Positions 1-6,650 of a stretch of 11,593 bases of DNA are shown one piece after another. The notes under the pieces were generated by a model, which saw only the letters and a program-made list of their open reading frames with translations, had not been told where the DNA came from and did not search any database. Made by a program: the position numbers and the translations under genes. The DNA comes from JASFQI01 sp050115555 (lineage in GTDB: Bacteria > Desulfobacterota > DSM-4660 > Desulfatiglandales > HGW-15), in the NCBI GenBank assembly GCA_050115555.1, contig JASFQI010000137.1:1-11593 (forward strand). Reading direction: 5' to 3'. The number at the start of each line of letters is the position of its first letter. The stretch's first letter is position 1.

Positions 1-1
1 G

Positions 2-3000
2 GACTGCCGGCTCGAGCTGGAGAGCGTCCGCATCAACCCGTACACCCTGACCCTGGATGCAACCGGTTGTGCGCTCCACGAACCGGACGGATCCTTGATT
101 CTCTCTTTTCAGCGCTTCTTTGCAGACCTCCGGCTCTCGAGCCTGATCCATGGAGCCTGGACGTTCGCCGAAATACAGTTGGAGGCGCCCCACCTTCACC
201 TGAACGTGCCTGCCGAGGGGCCTCCCAACCTGGTTCGCCTGATGCGCAAAGCTGCCGGTCCCCGCGACGATTCCTCCCGGGCGGAAGAGAAAACCGAAAT
301 ACCCGGTCTCGTGCTCGAGCGCATTCGCATCGCCGACGGCCGTCTCTCCTTGTCCGATCGCTCCGGCTCCACGCCGACCGAGGCCTTGATCCGTCCCATC
401 CACCTGGATGTCCGCAATCTCTCCACTCAAGCGGAGCAGAAAGCCCCTTACACCCTGAAGGCCGCCCTGCCGGGCGGTGGCGCCGTGACGTGGTCCGGGA
501 GGGCCTCTCTTTTCCCCGTCGCTTCCCAGGGTAGCATCGTACTGAAGGGACTTCGCCCGGCCGTGGCCTGGCCCTTTTTTCGGGATGTCCTTTCCGTCAA
601 GGAACCCGAAGGGACCCTCGATGCGGAGGCGAATTACCGCTTCGCGCTCACGCCCCAAGGGCCCGATCTCGTGTTCGATCCCTTCCGGATTTCCATAAGC
701 GGGCTCTCCGTGCGTCTTCCCGAAGACGAGAACCCGTCCCTTCAAATCGACGAGGTCTTCGTGGGCCCCGGAAGGTTCGACCTGGCCGATGCGTCCCTGG
801 ACCTGGGATCGATCCGCCTGGAGCGGGGCCGGTTAGCGCTCGGCGTAGACGCACAGGGACGCCTCAACTGGGAGGACGTGGCGGCCGGCGCGTCTGAACC
901 CGGCCCGGTCGAGTCCGAAGCCAGGGCCCAGTCCGGGGTCTCACCCTTCCGGGTAGAGGTCCCCGCCCTGGAGGCAAAAGAGATCGGCGTCCGGTTCGTG
1001 GACCAGAGCCGGGCAGAGCCCCTGGCCGTGGACCTGGCGCGCCTGGACCTGGGGCTCTCCGCCCGCATCGAACGGCAGGGATCGTCCATCCAGGCGGTTG
1101 TGGACGACCTCCGCCTGGATGCTGAGGAGGGAACGGTTTCGTCTTCAGGATCGGAGGAGCCCCTCCTTTTTGTGGAGGAAACCGCCTTGCGCGGAGGTCG
1201 CTTCGACCTGGCCGAACGGAGCCTGAACCTGGAGACGGTCCGGCTTGCCCGGGGCCGCGTGGAGCTCCGCGTGGACGAACAGGGCCGCGTGAGTGCGCTT
1301 GCACCGGCTTCCGCTACGGAGAACGCGAACCCGGATTCTCTTGACGAGCCGTCCTCGTCTGAGGTCCTTCCCTTTCGGGCCGTGGTCGGGAGCCTGTCCA
1401 TGGAGGACATGGGCGTTCGGTTCGTGGACCAAAGCCGGGCAAAGCCGCTGGCCGCGGAAATGGAACGCGTGGGCGTGGGTCTCTCGGCCCGCATCGAGTG
1501 GACCGGGTCGTCCCTCCAAGCCGTGGCAAGCGACATTCGCATTCACGGAACCGGCGGAGCGCTTCGGTCGCCGCTCTCCGTTGAGCCCCTTGTCCTGGTG
1601 GCGGAAACGGACCTCCGCGGGGGGAGCTTCGACCTGGCCGAGCGCATTGTGGGCGTCGAGGCGCTGGAGGTCACCGGGGTCCAGGCCGAGATGGGCCGAA
1701 ACGAGGACGGGACGATCAAAGGGGCATGGCTCTTCGAAAACGAAATGGAACCACCGGCTTCCGCCGAGGCCTCCAAGGCCCGGAACGTCTCCGACCGGGG
1801 CACGCCCTGGTCGCTCGACATGGACTCGTTTCACATGGACTCCCCTCGGATACGACTCTGGGACCGTAAGGTCGGAGCCGACCCGCTCTATGACCTCCAA
1901 AACCTCCGGCTGGACATCCAAGACCTGCACACCGGCTCGAACACGCCCTTTCCGTTCGAGCTGCGCCTGGAGACAGACTCCGGCGGAAGTGCTCATGCCA
2001 GCGGAACCGTGCACCCCGGCAAGCCCCGGGTGGAGGCGGACATCCAGGTCGAGGCCGTGGACCTTCCTCCCCTTCAGCCCTACCTTGCGTCGTTCCTCCG
2101 CGTGGACCTCGCCTCCGGAGCCCTGTCCGCCCGTGGGCGGATTCAGTACAGTAGGGACGACCCCGAAACCCCGAGCCTCTCGGGAGAGGTGAGCCTGAGC
2201 GACATCCTTATGACCCGCGCCGGATCCGAGGAACAGCTCCTGGCCTGGAAGGACGCCCAGGCCCGGGGCATGATCTGGAGACCCCGTCCGAACGGGCTTT
2301 CGATCGACGAGGTGACATTCACGGAACCTTCGATGGACCTGGTCATCCAGAAGGACAAGGGCCTCGGCGTACGAGAACTTCTCGTATCAAAAAGCAAAAA
2401 CGCCCTCTCCGCCCCTGCGGAGGACCATGAGCCCGACAAAACACCCTTTTCCGTGGAGGTCAAGCAGGTCCGGCTCGAGAACGGGCTCCTCGACTTTGCG
2501 GATCAAAGCATGATGCCGCGGTTTTCCGCCCTCATCCACGAGCTCAAGGGGACGATTGCAGGCCTTTCCAGCCAATCGGGGCGGCATGCAGGTCTGGTGC
2601 TCGACGGCCGGGTGGACGAGCACGGCTCCACACACATCGAGGGCAGCGTCGAGCTCTTCGACCCTATGGGATTCACCGAGATCACCATGCACTTTGACAA
2701 CGTGGATCTGAGCCACCTCTCTCCCTACACCACCCGATTCGCCGGGTATCGCATCGAGTCCGGCAAGCTCAGCCTGGACCTGCACTATGCGATCCGCGAA
2801 AGCCGCCTTGAGGGAAAGAACCGAATCGTACTGGATCACCTGGTCCTGGGCGAACGGGTGGAAAGCCCGGACGCCCTCGACCTTCGTCTCGAGCTGGCCG
2901 TAGCCCTGCTCCAGGACAAGAACGGGCGCATTGACATCGGTCTGCCCATCTCCGGTGACCTGAACAACCCGGAGTTCTCCTTCGGCCACATCGTGCGACA

Positions 3001-3712
3001 GGCCCTGGGCAACTTTCTCAAGAAGGTCATCACCGCCCCGTTCCGGGCCCTTGGGGGCCTTCTGGGCGGTCGAGACCGTGACCTGGATGCCGTGGAGTTC
3101 GATCCGGGTCGCGCCGAATTGCCCCTGCCCGAGACCGAGAAGCTCCTCCAGCTGAGTGACGCCCTTCAAGAGCGTCCCAGGCTGGCGGTGGAGGTGCGGG
3201 GTGCGTATGCGCCTGAAGCGGACGGAGCGGCCCTGCGCGCCGACATCCTCCGCCGCGATCTCGCCGAAAAACGGGGAATGACTCCGTCCGAAGGGGAAAG
3301 CCCTCCACCCGTGGTCTACACGGACCCGCCCACCCAGGAGGCCCTTAGTGACCTGGCGGCGGAGAGGTTGCCCGGCGAGGTCATGGATGCCCTTCGAAGG
3401 GAGTACGGCATGCAGCACGGGGGGAAATCCCCCGCCGATCCAATGGGGTTTTCTCAGTCGCTCTTCGAGCGGCTTGCCGAGGCCACACCCTTGAGGGAAG
3501 ACGCATTGAGGGAACTGGCACGCCTCCGGGCAACCGCCGTGGTTCGCGAGTTGCTCACGGCCGGAGGGCTGGATTATGCCAGGGTGGGGATGGTGGATGA
3601 GGTGTCGGAGACCGAAGCTGTAAACGGTCACATCCCCTGCCGTCTGGAAATGAAATCATTCAAGCCGGCCTCCGCGGCTGAATCTTCCAGCAGTCCCGCT
3701 GAAAGCGAATGA
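2..3712 (+). CDS. DUF748 / AsmA-like giant envelope protein, 5' end missing
   Basis: The frame is open from base 2, and a TTG at 95 is only an internal codon, because the residues before it (ESVRINPYTLTLDA, then HEPDGS) already match the usual DUF748 N-terminal pattern. About 60-90 residues, including the expected N-terminal membrane anchor, lie off the window; 1236 residues are visible. Repeated blocks of the form 'PF-x-V-x-V ... D-x-S ... L' occur near bases 303, 941, 1367, 1803 and 2440, typical of DUF748. The tail (about 3090-3230) has the pattern VEFDPGRAELPLPETEKLL followed by a 'RP-x-L-x-V-x-V-x-G' segment, the OmpA-like end often seen in this family. AsmA-like proteins are beta-groove proteins of the periplasm, implicated in lipid transfer and outer-membrane homeostasis; that role here is inferred from the family. 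The gene contains a 426-bp tandem duplication. It ends in TGA and converges on the GNAT gene. Long antisense open frames across it are GC-rich shadows. Confidence 0.88.
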   Translation, partial: DCRLELESVRINPYTLTLDATGCALHEPDGSLILSFQRFFADLRLSSLIHGAWTFAEIQLEAPHLHLNVPAEGPPNLVRLMRKAAGPRDDSSRAEEKTEIPGLVLERIRIADGRLSLSDRSGSTPTEALIRPIHLDVRNLSTQAEQKAPYTLKAALPGGGAVTWSGRASLFPVASQGSIVLKGLRPAVAWPFFRDVLSVKEPEGTLDAEANYRFALTPQGPDLVFDPFRISISGLSVRLPEDENPSLQIDEVFVGPGRFDLADASLDLGSIRLERGRLALGVDAQGRLNWEDVAAGASEPGPVESEARAQSGVSPFRVEVPALEAKEIGVRFVDQSRAEPLAVDLARLDLGLSARIERQGSSIQAVVDDLRLDAEEGTVSSSGSEEPLLFVEETALRGGRFDLAERSLNLETVRLARGRVELRVDEQGRVSALAPASATENANPDSLDEPSSSEVLPFRAVVGSLSMEDMGVRFVDQSRAKPLAAEMERVGVGLSARIEWTGSSLQAVASDIRIHGTGGALRSPLSVEPLVLVAETDLRGGSFDLAERIVGVEALEVTGVQAEMGRNEDGTIKGAWLFENEMEPPASAEASKARNVSDRGTPWSLDMDSFHMDSPRIRLWDRKVGADPLYDLQNLRLDIQDLHTGSNTPFPFELRLETDSGGSAHASGTVHPGKPRVEADIQVEAVDLPPLQPYLASFLRVDLASGALSARGRIQYSRDDPETPSLSGEVSLSDILMTRAGSEEQLLAWKDAQARGMIWRPRPNGLSIDEVTFTEPSMDLVIQKDKGLGVRELLVSKSKNALSAPAEDHEPDKTPFSVEVKQVRLENGLLDFADQSMMPRFSALIHELKGTIAGLSSQSGRHAGLVLDGRVDEHGSTHIEGSVELFDPMGFTEITMHFDNVDLSHLSPYTTRFAGYRIESGKLSLDLHYAIRESRLEGKNRIVLDHLVLGERVESPDALDLRLELAVALLQDKNGRIDIGLPISGDLNNPEFSFGHIVRQALGNFLKKVITAPFRALGGLLGGRDRDLDAVEFDPGRAELPLPETEKLLQLSDALQERPRLAVEVRGAYAPEADGAALRADILRRDLAEKRGMTPSEGESPPPVVYTDPPTQEALSDLAAERLPGEVMDALRREYGMQHGGKSPADPMGFSQSLFERLAEATPLREDALRELARLRATAVVRELLTAGGLDYARVGMVDEVSETEAVNGHIPCRLEMKSFKPASAAESSSSPAESE
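776..1627 (+). repeat. Two tandem in-frame 426-bp units inside the DUF748 gene
   Basis: The motif FDLA(D/E) occurs with its TTC codon at 776, 1202 and 1628, so the period is exactly 426 bases (142 codons) both times. The second landmark, PF(R) after a variable linker, falls at 944 and 1370, again 426 apart. The best conserved stretch encodes VRFVDQSRA followed by PLA and, further on, LSARIE. It is visibly similar at DNA level (about three quarters identical by eye around 985-1110 and 1411-1536) with no net indel. A third, more diverged copy begins at 1628. This indicates an in-frame tandem duplication lengthening the predicted beta groove. Confidence 0.85.
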
Positions 3713-3732
3713 GGAATACGCGAGCCAAGCAT

Positions 3733-3867
3733 TTAACCCATAGAGGCGGAGCAGACACCCCAAGCTTCAGCGGCCCTGCGCGCCTCCCGTTCCCGTGCAT
3801 CCCGCGATGGAAATGCGAGAGCGTGTGCAGGAGCACGAGGAAGGACGAGAAAAAAGGCACCGGTCAT
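3733..3867 (-). CDS. Possible 44-aa small ORF overlapping the GNAT stop codon
   Basis: On the minus strand the stop of the acetyltransferase gene forms ATGA: its TGA at 3864-3866 overlaps an ATG at 3865-3867. The overlapping frame runs 44 codons to a TAA at 3733-3735. It starts MTGAFFLVLP and then has an Arg/Ala/Glu-rich stretch (REREARRAAEA). The ATGA overlap is the classical geometry for translational coupling, and the frame fills most of the convergent gap. No homologue is recognised, there is no independent Shine-Dalgarno site, and another open frame covers the same bases, so it may be chance. Confidence 0.2.
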   Translation of the reverse strand: MTGAFFLVLPRAPAHALAFPSRDAREREARRAAEAWGVCSASMG

Positions 3868-5462
3868 GCCAGCCAGACGGACTCCAGGAAGCTTCCGTGA
3901 AACTCAACGACCATGCGCGGCCGGTTCGTGCCCAGCTCCCACGGGACGAAACACGCCACATGGTCCAGGAGATCCCGTTCCTCGGGCGTGGCCTGCGCCT
4001 CGGCCGCATCCAGCGCCTGGCGCACCGTGCCGTGAATGAGCCGGTCGCCGTGCATCGCCGCATTCATGCCTCGAAGGTGGGGGGCGGTCTGGAGCTGCTC
4101 CACGGCCTCCTCCCAGTGGACACCCTCCACCTTTCTGCGAAGCACGTAACCGTTTCCCCGGTCTCGAATGGCCAGGAGAGGGGGATTGACGAGGAGACGG
4201 GCATTCCTCACTCGAACCCCGGCCGATGCGCCTGCGATCCGCTCCAGCAGGGCCTTCTCCTGCACCACACGATCGATCTGCCTTGCCTGAATCCGCTCGA
4301 AGATGAACGGCTCTCCATCCAGGGACAGCTCCTTGAGCCTCGTGGGATCGAACCCCAGATCCAGAAAATCACGGATGGTCAGCTCATCCTCGGGCGTGGC
4401 TCGCCGCGCCTCGAGCCAGGACAGGAAGCTCGGCCTTGCGTAGTTCGGGAGGTACTCGATGGTCCGGGCCGGGTTCCGCTTGAGCGCCTCCGGGAGGCGC
4501 AGGACCAGGGACCGTTCGCCGAAGACCAGATCGGGCTCTGAAGCCAGCTCCGACGGCGCATAGGACTTGGTCTTGAGGGAGAGGACCGCAGGGTCCAGCA
4601 GGACCTGCTCCAGGGAATCGCCACCCGTGTACCCGATCAGGCGGGCGATCCGGCGGCGGAATCCGATGAGCTTGGTCACGTACCGGGTGAACATGAACCG
4701 CATGAGCGGCGTGACCCGTGCCTCGCGGATCTCCCGGTCGAAGTACACGAGAAGGGCGGTGTACAGGTCCCGGAACTCCGCAATGGTCCGCTTGACCATC
4801 TCCTCGTTGTCCCTCATGTCAATGGCCGCCCGCTTTCGGCTCAGGTGATGAATGAGCCTCTGCATGGGCTCCTTCAGATCCCGGTCGCGAAAACGTTCGG
4901 GAACGTAGATCATGTAGTTCTCCGTCCCCGCGGGTCTGGCGTCGTCTCCCAGGATCGCCTCCAGCGGTTCCCAGGCCTGCTTCGTGTAGATCGTGTAGGT
5001 GGGGTCGTCGGACGGGATAATGTTGTCCAGGATGCCCAGGGCGACCTTTTCCTGAAGGAACTGCCTGAAGTGCTCGAGAACGAGCCGTCCCAGCCCCTTG
5101 CGACGGAAAGGCGCAGCCACCTCCACATACACCAGATAGTAGCAGGGCATGGGTTTCTTCAGGTAGAGCATGTTGAGCCTGCCCAGGTTCTCCCCGGTTT
5201 CCGCGTTGATCTCGAGCACGCCGAAGCCGTTCGGGCTCTCCTCGGGCTTGAGGGGGTCGATCCGGGCCCCGGAGATGGTTCGGTCCACCAGGCCCCACAA
5301 ATCGTTGAAGAGATCCGCAACCACTGGGGATTCCTCGTTCCCCGAGCGTGCTCCTTCGTCGATGAGTCCGATGAGCCCGAGCCTCTCGTGAAGGCCCAGA
5401 CCTCTCGCATCCCCGGGCGATTCCTTCAGTCCTGCTTCCGCTGGTTCGGCCGCCTGTTCCAT
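3864..5462 (-). CDS. GNAT-family N-acetyltransferase with long unknown C-terminal region
   Basis: The 532-residue protein has a GNAT domain at about residues 70-190. The acyl-CoA pyrophosphate-binding motif (R/Q-x-x-G-x-G/A) is seen as RRKGLGR at 120-126, preceded by the beta strand YYLVYVEV and followed by helix LVLEHFRQFL. GNAT enzymes transfer an acyl group, usually acetyl, from CoA to an amine; the acceptor is unknown. The remaining ~340 residues are not recognised: a charged, helix-rich part (about 195-275, including FRRRIARLIG) and then a mixed alpha/beta part. The ATG at 5460-5462 is chosen because AAGGAGG (5469-5475) lies 6 bases upstream. The same frame is open up to 5576, but that extension would translate an intrinsic terminator hairpin. 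The gene is monocistronic or leads into a tiny ATGA-overlapping ORF. Standard GNATs are 150-200 residues, so this is an unusually large member. Confidence 0.85.
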   Translation of the reverse strand: MEQAAEPAEAGLKESPGDARGLGLHERLGLIGLIDEGARSGNEESPVVADLFNDLWGLVDRTISGARIDPLKPEESPNGFGVLEINAETGENLGRLNMLYLKKPMPCYYLVYVEVAAPFRRKGLGRLVLEHFRQFLQEKVALGILDNIIPSDDPTYTIYTKQAWEPLEAILGDDARPAGTENYMIYVPERFRDRDLKEPMQRLIHHLSRKRAAIDMRDNEEMVKRTIAEFRDLYTALLVYFDREIREARVTPLMRFMFTRYVTKLIGFRRRIARLIGYTGGDSLEQVLLDPAVLSLKTKSYAPSELASEPDLVFGERSLVLRLPEALKRNPARTIEYLPNYARPSFLSWLEARRATPEDELTIRDFLDLGFDPTRLKELSLDGEPFIFERIQARQIDRVVQEKALLERIAGASAGVRVRNARLLVNPPLLAIRDRGNGYVLRRKVEGVHWEEAVEQLQTAPHLRGMNAAMHGDRLIHGTVRQALDAAEAQATPEERDLLDHVACFVPWELGTNRPRMVVEFHGSFLESVWLA

Positions 5463-5508
5463 ATCCGGCCTCCTTCTCTCCATTCCGGAGCCCCGCTTCG
5501 CCCTTCTC

Positions 5509-5544
5509 AAAAAAGAAGAGGCGGAGCGTGTGCTCCGCCTCTTT
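5509..5544 (-). terminator. Intrinsic terminator upstream of the GNAT start codon
   Basis: GAGGCGGAGC (5518-5527) and GCTCCGCCTC (5532-5541) form a perfect 10-bp stem with a 4-base loop, extended by two A-T pairs. On the minus strand it is followed by CTTTTTT (5515-5509), giving a classic Rho-independent terminator in the GNAT direction. The other strand also has a T tract (5546-5551), so it may act in both directions. It lies 47 bases upstream of the GNAT start, so it cannot end the GNAT transcript; it either attenuates it or ends a short leader RNA. Confidence 0.8.
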
Positions 5545-5579
5545 GCTTTTTCGATGGGTTCCTTGGGCTTTTGCACACG

Positions 5580-5588
5580 CTAGGCCAT
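5580..5588 (-). CDS. Two-codon leader ORF (Met-Ala-stop) with strong Shine-Dalgarno
   Basis: GGGAGGA sits about 6 bases upstream of ATG GCC TAG, a near-ideal initiation site followed at once by an amber stop. The Shine-Dalgarno is in the loop and 3' arm of a 5-bp hairpin (5589-5602). A ribosome at this stop would cover the adjoining GCGTGTGC segment (5573-5580), which makes a regulatory role plausible. Downstream of the TAG the frame stays open into the GNAT gene. It may instead be a decayed or amber-interrupted longer start of that gene. Confidence 0.35.
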   Translation of the reverse strand: MA

Positions 5589-5685
5589 ACGGGTCCTCCC
5601 GTAAAAAAAGCAAAAATAAAAATAGCCTCGTGCGTGTGTCCGATTCATGGGTTCGATCCTGCTCCTGCTCCAGTGAATATACAAT

Positions 5686-5714
5686 GCTATGCCAAATCCA
5701 ACGCGGCCTGTCAA
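5686..5714 (-). promoter_or_regulatory. Probable sigma70-type promoter for the GNAT leader
   Basis: On the minus strand a perfect TTGACA (5714-5709) is followed after 17 bases by CATAGC (5691-5686), a poor -10. Alternatives are TAGCAT with 19-base spacing or the better-matching TATATT at 5681-5676, which is too far from TTGACA to pair with it. The -35 match is strong and the local AT-richness fits, but the -10 is uncertain. The stretch between it and the lipoprotein stop (5715-5801) shows only a short GC hairpin without a T tract. Confidence 0.45.
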
Positions 5715-5801
5715 CGATTTTTTCGAAAATGCGGCCTATCTGATTCATCGGGAACGGCTTTGCCCGGCGCTGGACGCAGCTACCGGGAGACTCCCGGCCG
5801 C

Positions 5802-6194
5802 TTAACCACTGGTGCCCGCATGGTACACCCGCTGAAGGAAGACCTTGTAAGCCTCCCAGTTGTTAAACACGTTTCGTGCGTCCTCGAAAACGGTCTCGTA
5901 GGACGTGACCATCTCATCGTTCCCGGTGTAGCGGCCCGGAACGCGATTGAGCATGCCCTCGTACGCCACGGCCTCGAGGTAGTTGGCCACGGCCTCAGGG
6001 GAGATGTCCTCGAAGTGGAGGGGGCCCTTTTTCATGGCGAGCACGAACGCATCCGCTTCGGCCTCGCCCCTCTCCACGGCCTCGACGAGCGCCCTGGGAC
6101 TTTCATACACCTCAAGAGGGTCGGCGTGCTTCGCACCGTGCCCGCATCCGGCTACCAGGAGAACCACCAGAAGCCATGCCCCTGCTCGTCTCAT
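5802..6194 (-). CDS. Small lipoprotein of unknown function
   Basis: The 130-residue product starts with a typical lipoprotein signal: two arginines after Met, a hydrophobic core (AWLLVVLLV) and the lipobox VAGC with the lipid-modified Cys at position 17. Residue 18 is His, so the usual Asp inner-membrane retention signal is absent and outer-membrane sorting is possible (inferred). The mature ~114 residues are acidic and probably helical, with a Tyr/Asn-rich C-terminal part (residues about 92-125), and match no family I can name. The start is supported by GAGGGAGGGG about 4-6 bases upstream. It lies 72 bases downstream of the 78-aa gene on the same strand with no terminator between, so the two are probably one operon. 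No clear intrinsic terminator follows it. Confidence 0.75.
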   Translation of the reverse strand: MRRAGAWLLVVLLVAGCGHGAKHADPLEVYESPRALVEAVERGEAEADAFVLAMKKGPLHFEDISPEAVANYLEAVAYEGMLNRVPGRYTGNDEMVTSYETVFEDARNVFNNWEAYKVFLQRVYHAGTSG

Positions 6195-6266
6195 ATGCCC
6201 CTCCCTCTGAAACGCCGGGGAGTCAACCCTTCCGGATCGCCCCGGGACAAAGCCGCCTCCCCGCCG

Positions 6267-6503
6267 TCAGTCGCTCGGCTCCACCCACACGATGTGGTTC
6301 TTGTTGATGATGAGCGTCTTTCCGCTACCCTCCCGGGTCTCCACGTCGGTCAGCACGATGAACTGGGATTCCGACTTGGTGAAGAGGTCCGAAACCCGGT
6401 CCTTGATGCCGATGTTGATCTGACCCATGAGGGTGGAGCCGTCCGTGGTCTTGACGGTGACGTGACGGTACTCCTTCCTGTAGGTATCCCTGTCCATCTG
6501 CAT
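6267..6503 (-). CDS. Small beta-rich conserved protein (DUF6812-like)
   Basis: The 78-residue protein has alternating hydrophobic strands: HVTVKTTDGSTLMGQINI, then RVSDLFTKSESQFIVLTDV, and IINKNHIVWVEP at the C terminus. This is the pattern of small proteins I associate with DUF6812, probably a compact beta barrel; the name is from memory and the function is unknown. It has no signal peptide or membrane segment and is presumably cytoplasmic. The start at ATG 6501-6503 is chosen because AAGGAGG (6512-6518) lies 8 bases upstream; a second ATG follows two codons later. The same frame is open up to 6629, but that would start upstream of the promoter at 6595-6623. It is the first gene of a probable two-gene operon with the lipoprotein. 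Confidence 0.8.
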   Translation of the reverse strand: MQMDRDTYRKEYRHVTVKTTDGSTLMGQINIGIKDRVSDLFTKSESQFIVLTDVETREGSGKTLIINKNHIVWVEPSD

Positions 6504-6594
6504 GGCCCGGTCCTCCTTCCCCTTTGAGGCAGCGGTGATCGCCTGCGTATCGCCCCGGAACGCCGAACATGCGTCCTGCAGATCACTCGCAAAA

Positions 6595-6623
6595 AGTATA
6601 CGACAAGCCTGGGGGGGTTGCAA
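6595..6623 (-). promoter_or_regulatory. Sigma70-type promoter for the 78-aa gene and lipoprotein
   Basis: On the minus strand TTGCAA (6623-6618; 4 of 6 matches to TTGACA) is followed after exactly 17 bases by TATACT (6600-6595; 5 of 6 matches to TATAAT). The spacer contains a run of seven C. Transcription would start near 6588, about 85 bases before the ATG at 6503, which argues against the longer open frame starting at 6629. It lies immediately after the mscS stop codon. Confidence 0.6.
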
Positions 6624-6650
6624 CTTCAAGATCCGCGGAAAGCGGCCGCC

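Larger units (their letters stand above)
5463..5675 (-). promoter_or_regulatory. Structured leader of the GNAT gene, attenuator-like
   Basis: Reading the minus strand from the likely transcription start near 5670-5680, the leader contains in order: CACACGC (5638-5632); a U-rich stretch with three T tracts (about 5624-5604); a hairpin ACGGG-AGGA-CCCGT (5602-5589) carrying a strong Shine-Dalgarno; ATG GCC TAG (5588-5580); GCGTGTGC (5580-5573); and the terminator at 5543-5509. GCGTGTGC is fully complementary to GCACACGC spanning the terminator loop (5533-5526), and 7 of its bases are complementary to the upstream CACACGC. This permits two exclusive pairings, one of which competes with the terminator. 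That this is a working attenuator, rather than the end of a ~165-nt small RNA, is inferred. I see no gene in this stretch. Confidence 0.45.

Noticed and set aside
2387..3631. 414-codon open frame on the minus strand opposite the DUF748 gene, and similar antisense frames at 742-1542 and 1145-2014
   Set aside because: They mirror a well-supported coding frame in GC-rich DNA and have Pro/Arg/His-rich, family-less translations; shadows.
3660..3860. 66-codon minus-strand frame with a hydrophobic start after the GNAT gene
   Set aside because: It begins with a GTG without a ribosome site and runs deep into the 3' end of the DUF748 gene; the ATGA-overlapping frame is the better candidate there.
5641..5672. 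tRNA-like 3' end: a T-loop-like GGTTCGATCC followed by GCTCCA
   Set aside because: The flanking five bases do not pair as a T stem, and no acceptor, D or anticodon arm can be built upstream.
5770..5800. CCGGG-AGACT-CCCGG hairpin after the lipoprotein gene, considered as a terminator
   Set aside because: Only five base pairs and no T tract on the minus strand; not counted as an intrinsic terminator.
4845..6527. 560-codon open frame on the plus strand opposite the GNAT and lipoprotein genes
   Set aside because: It crosses two real minus-strand genes, the terminator and the promoter between them; no recognisable domain.
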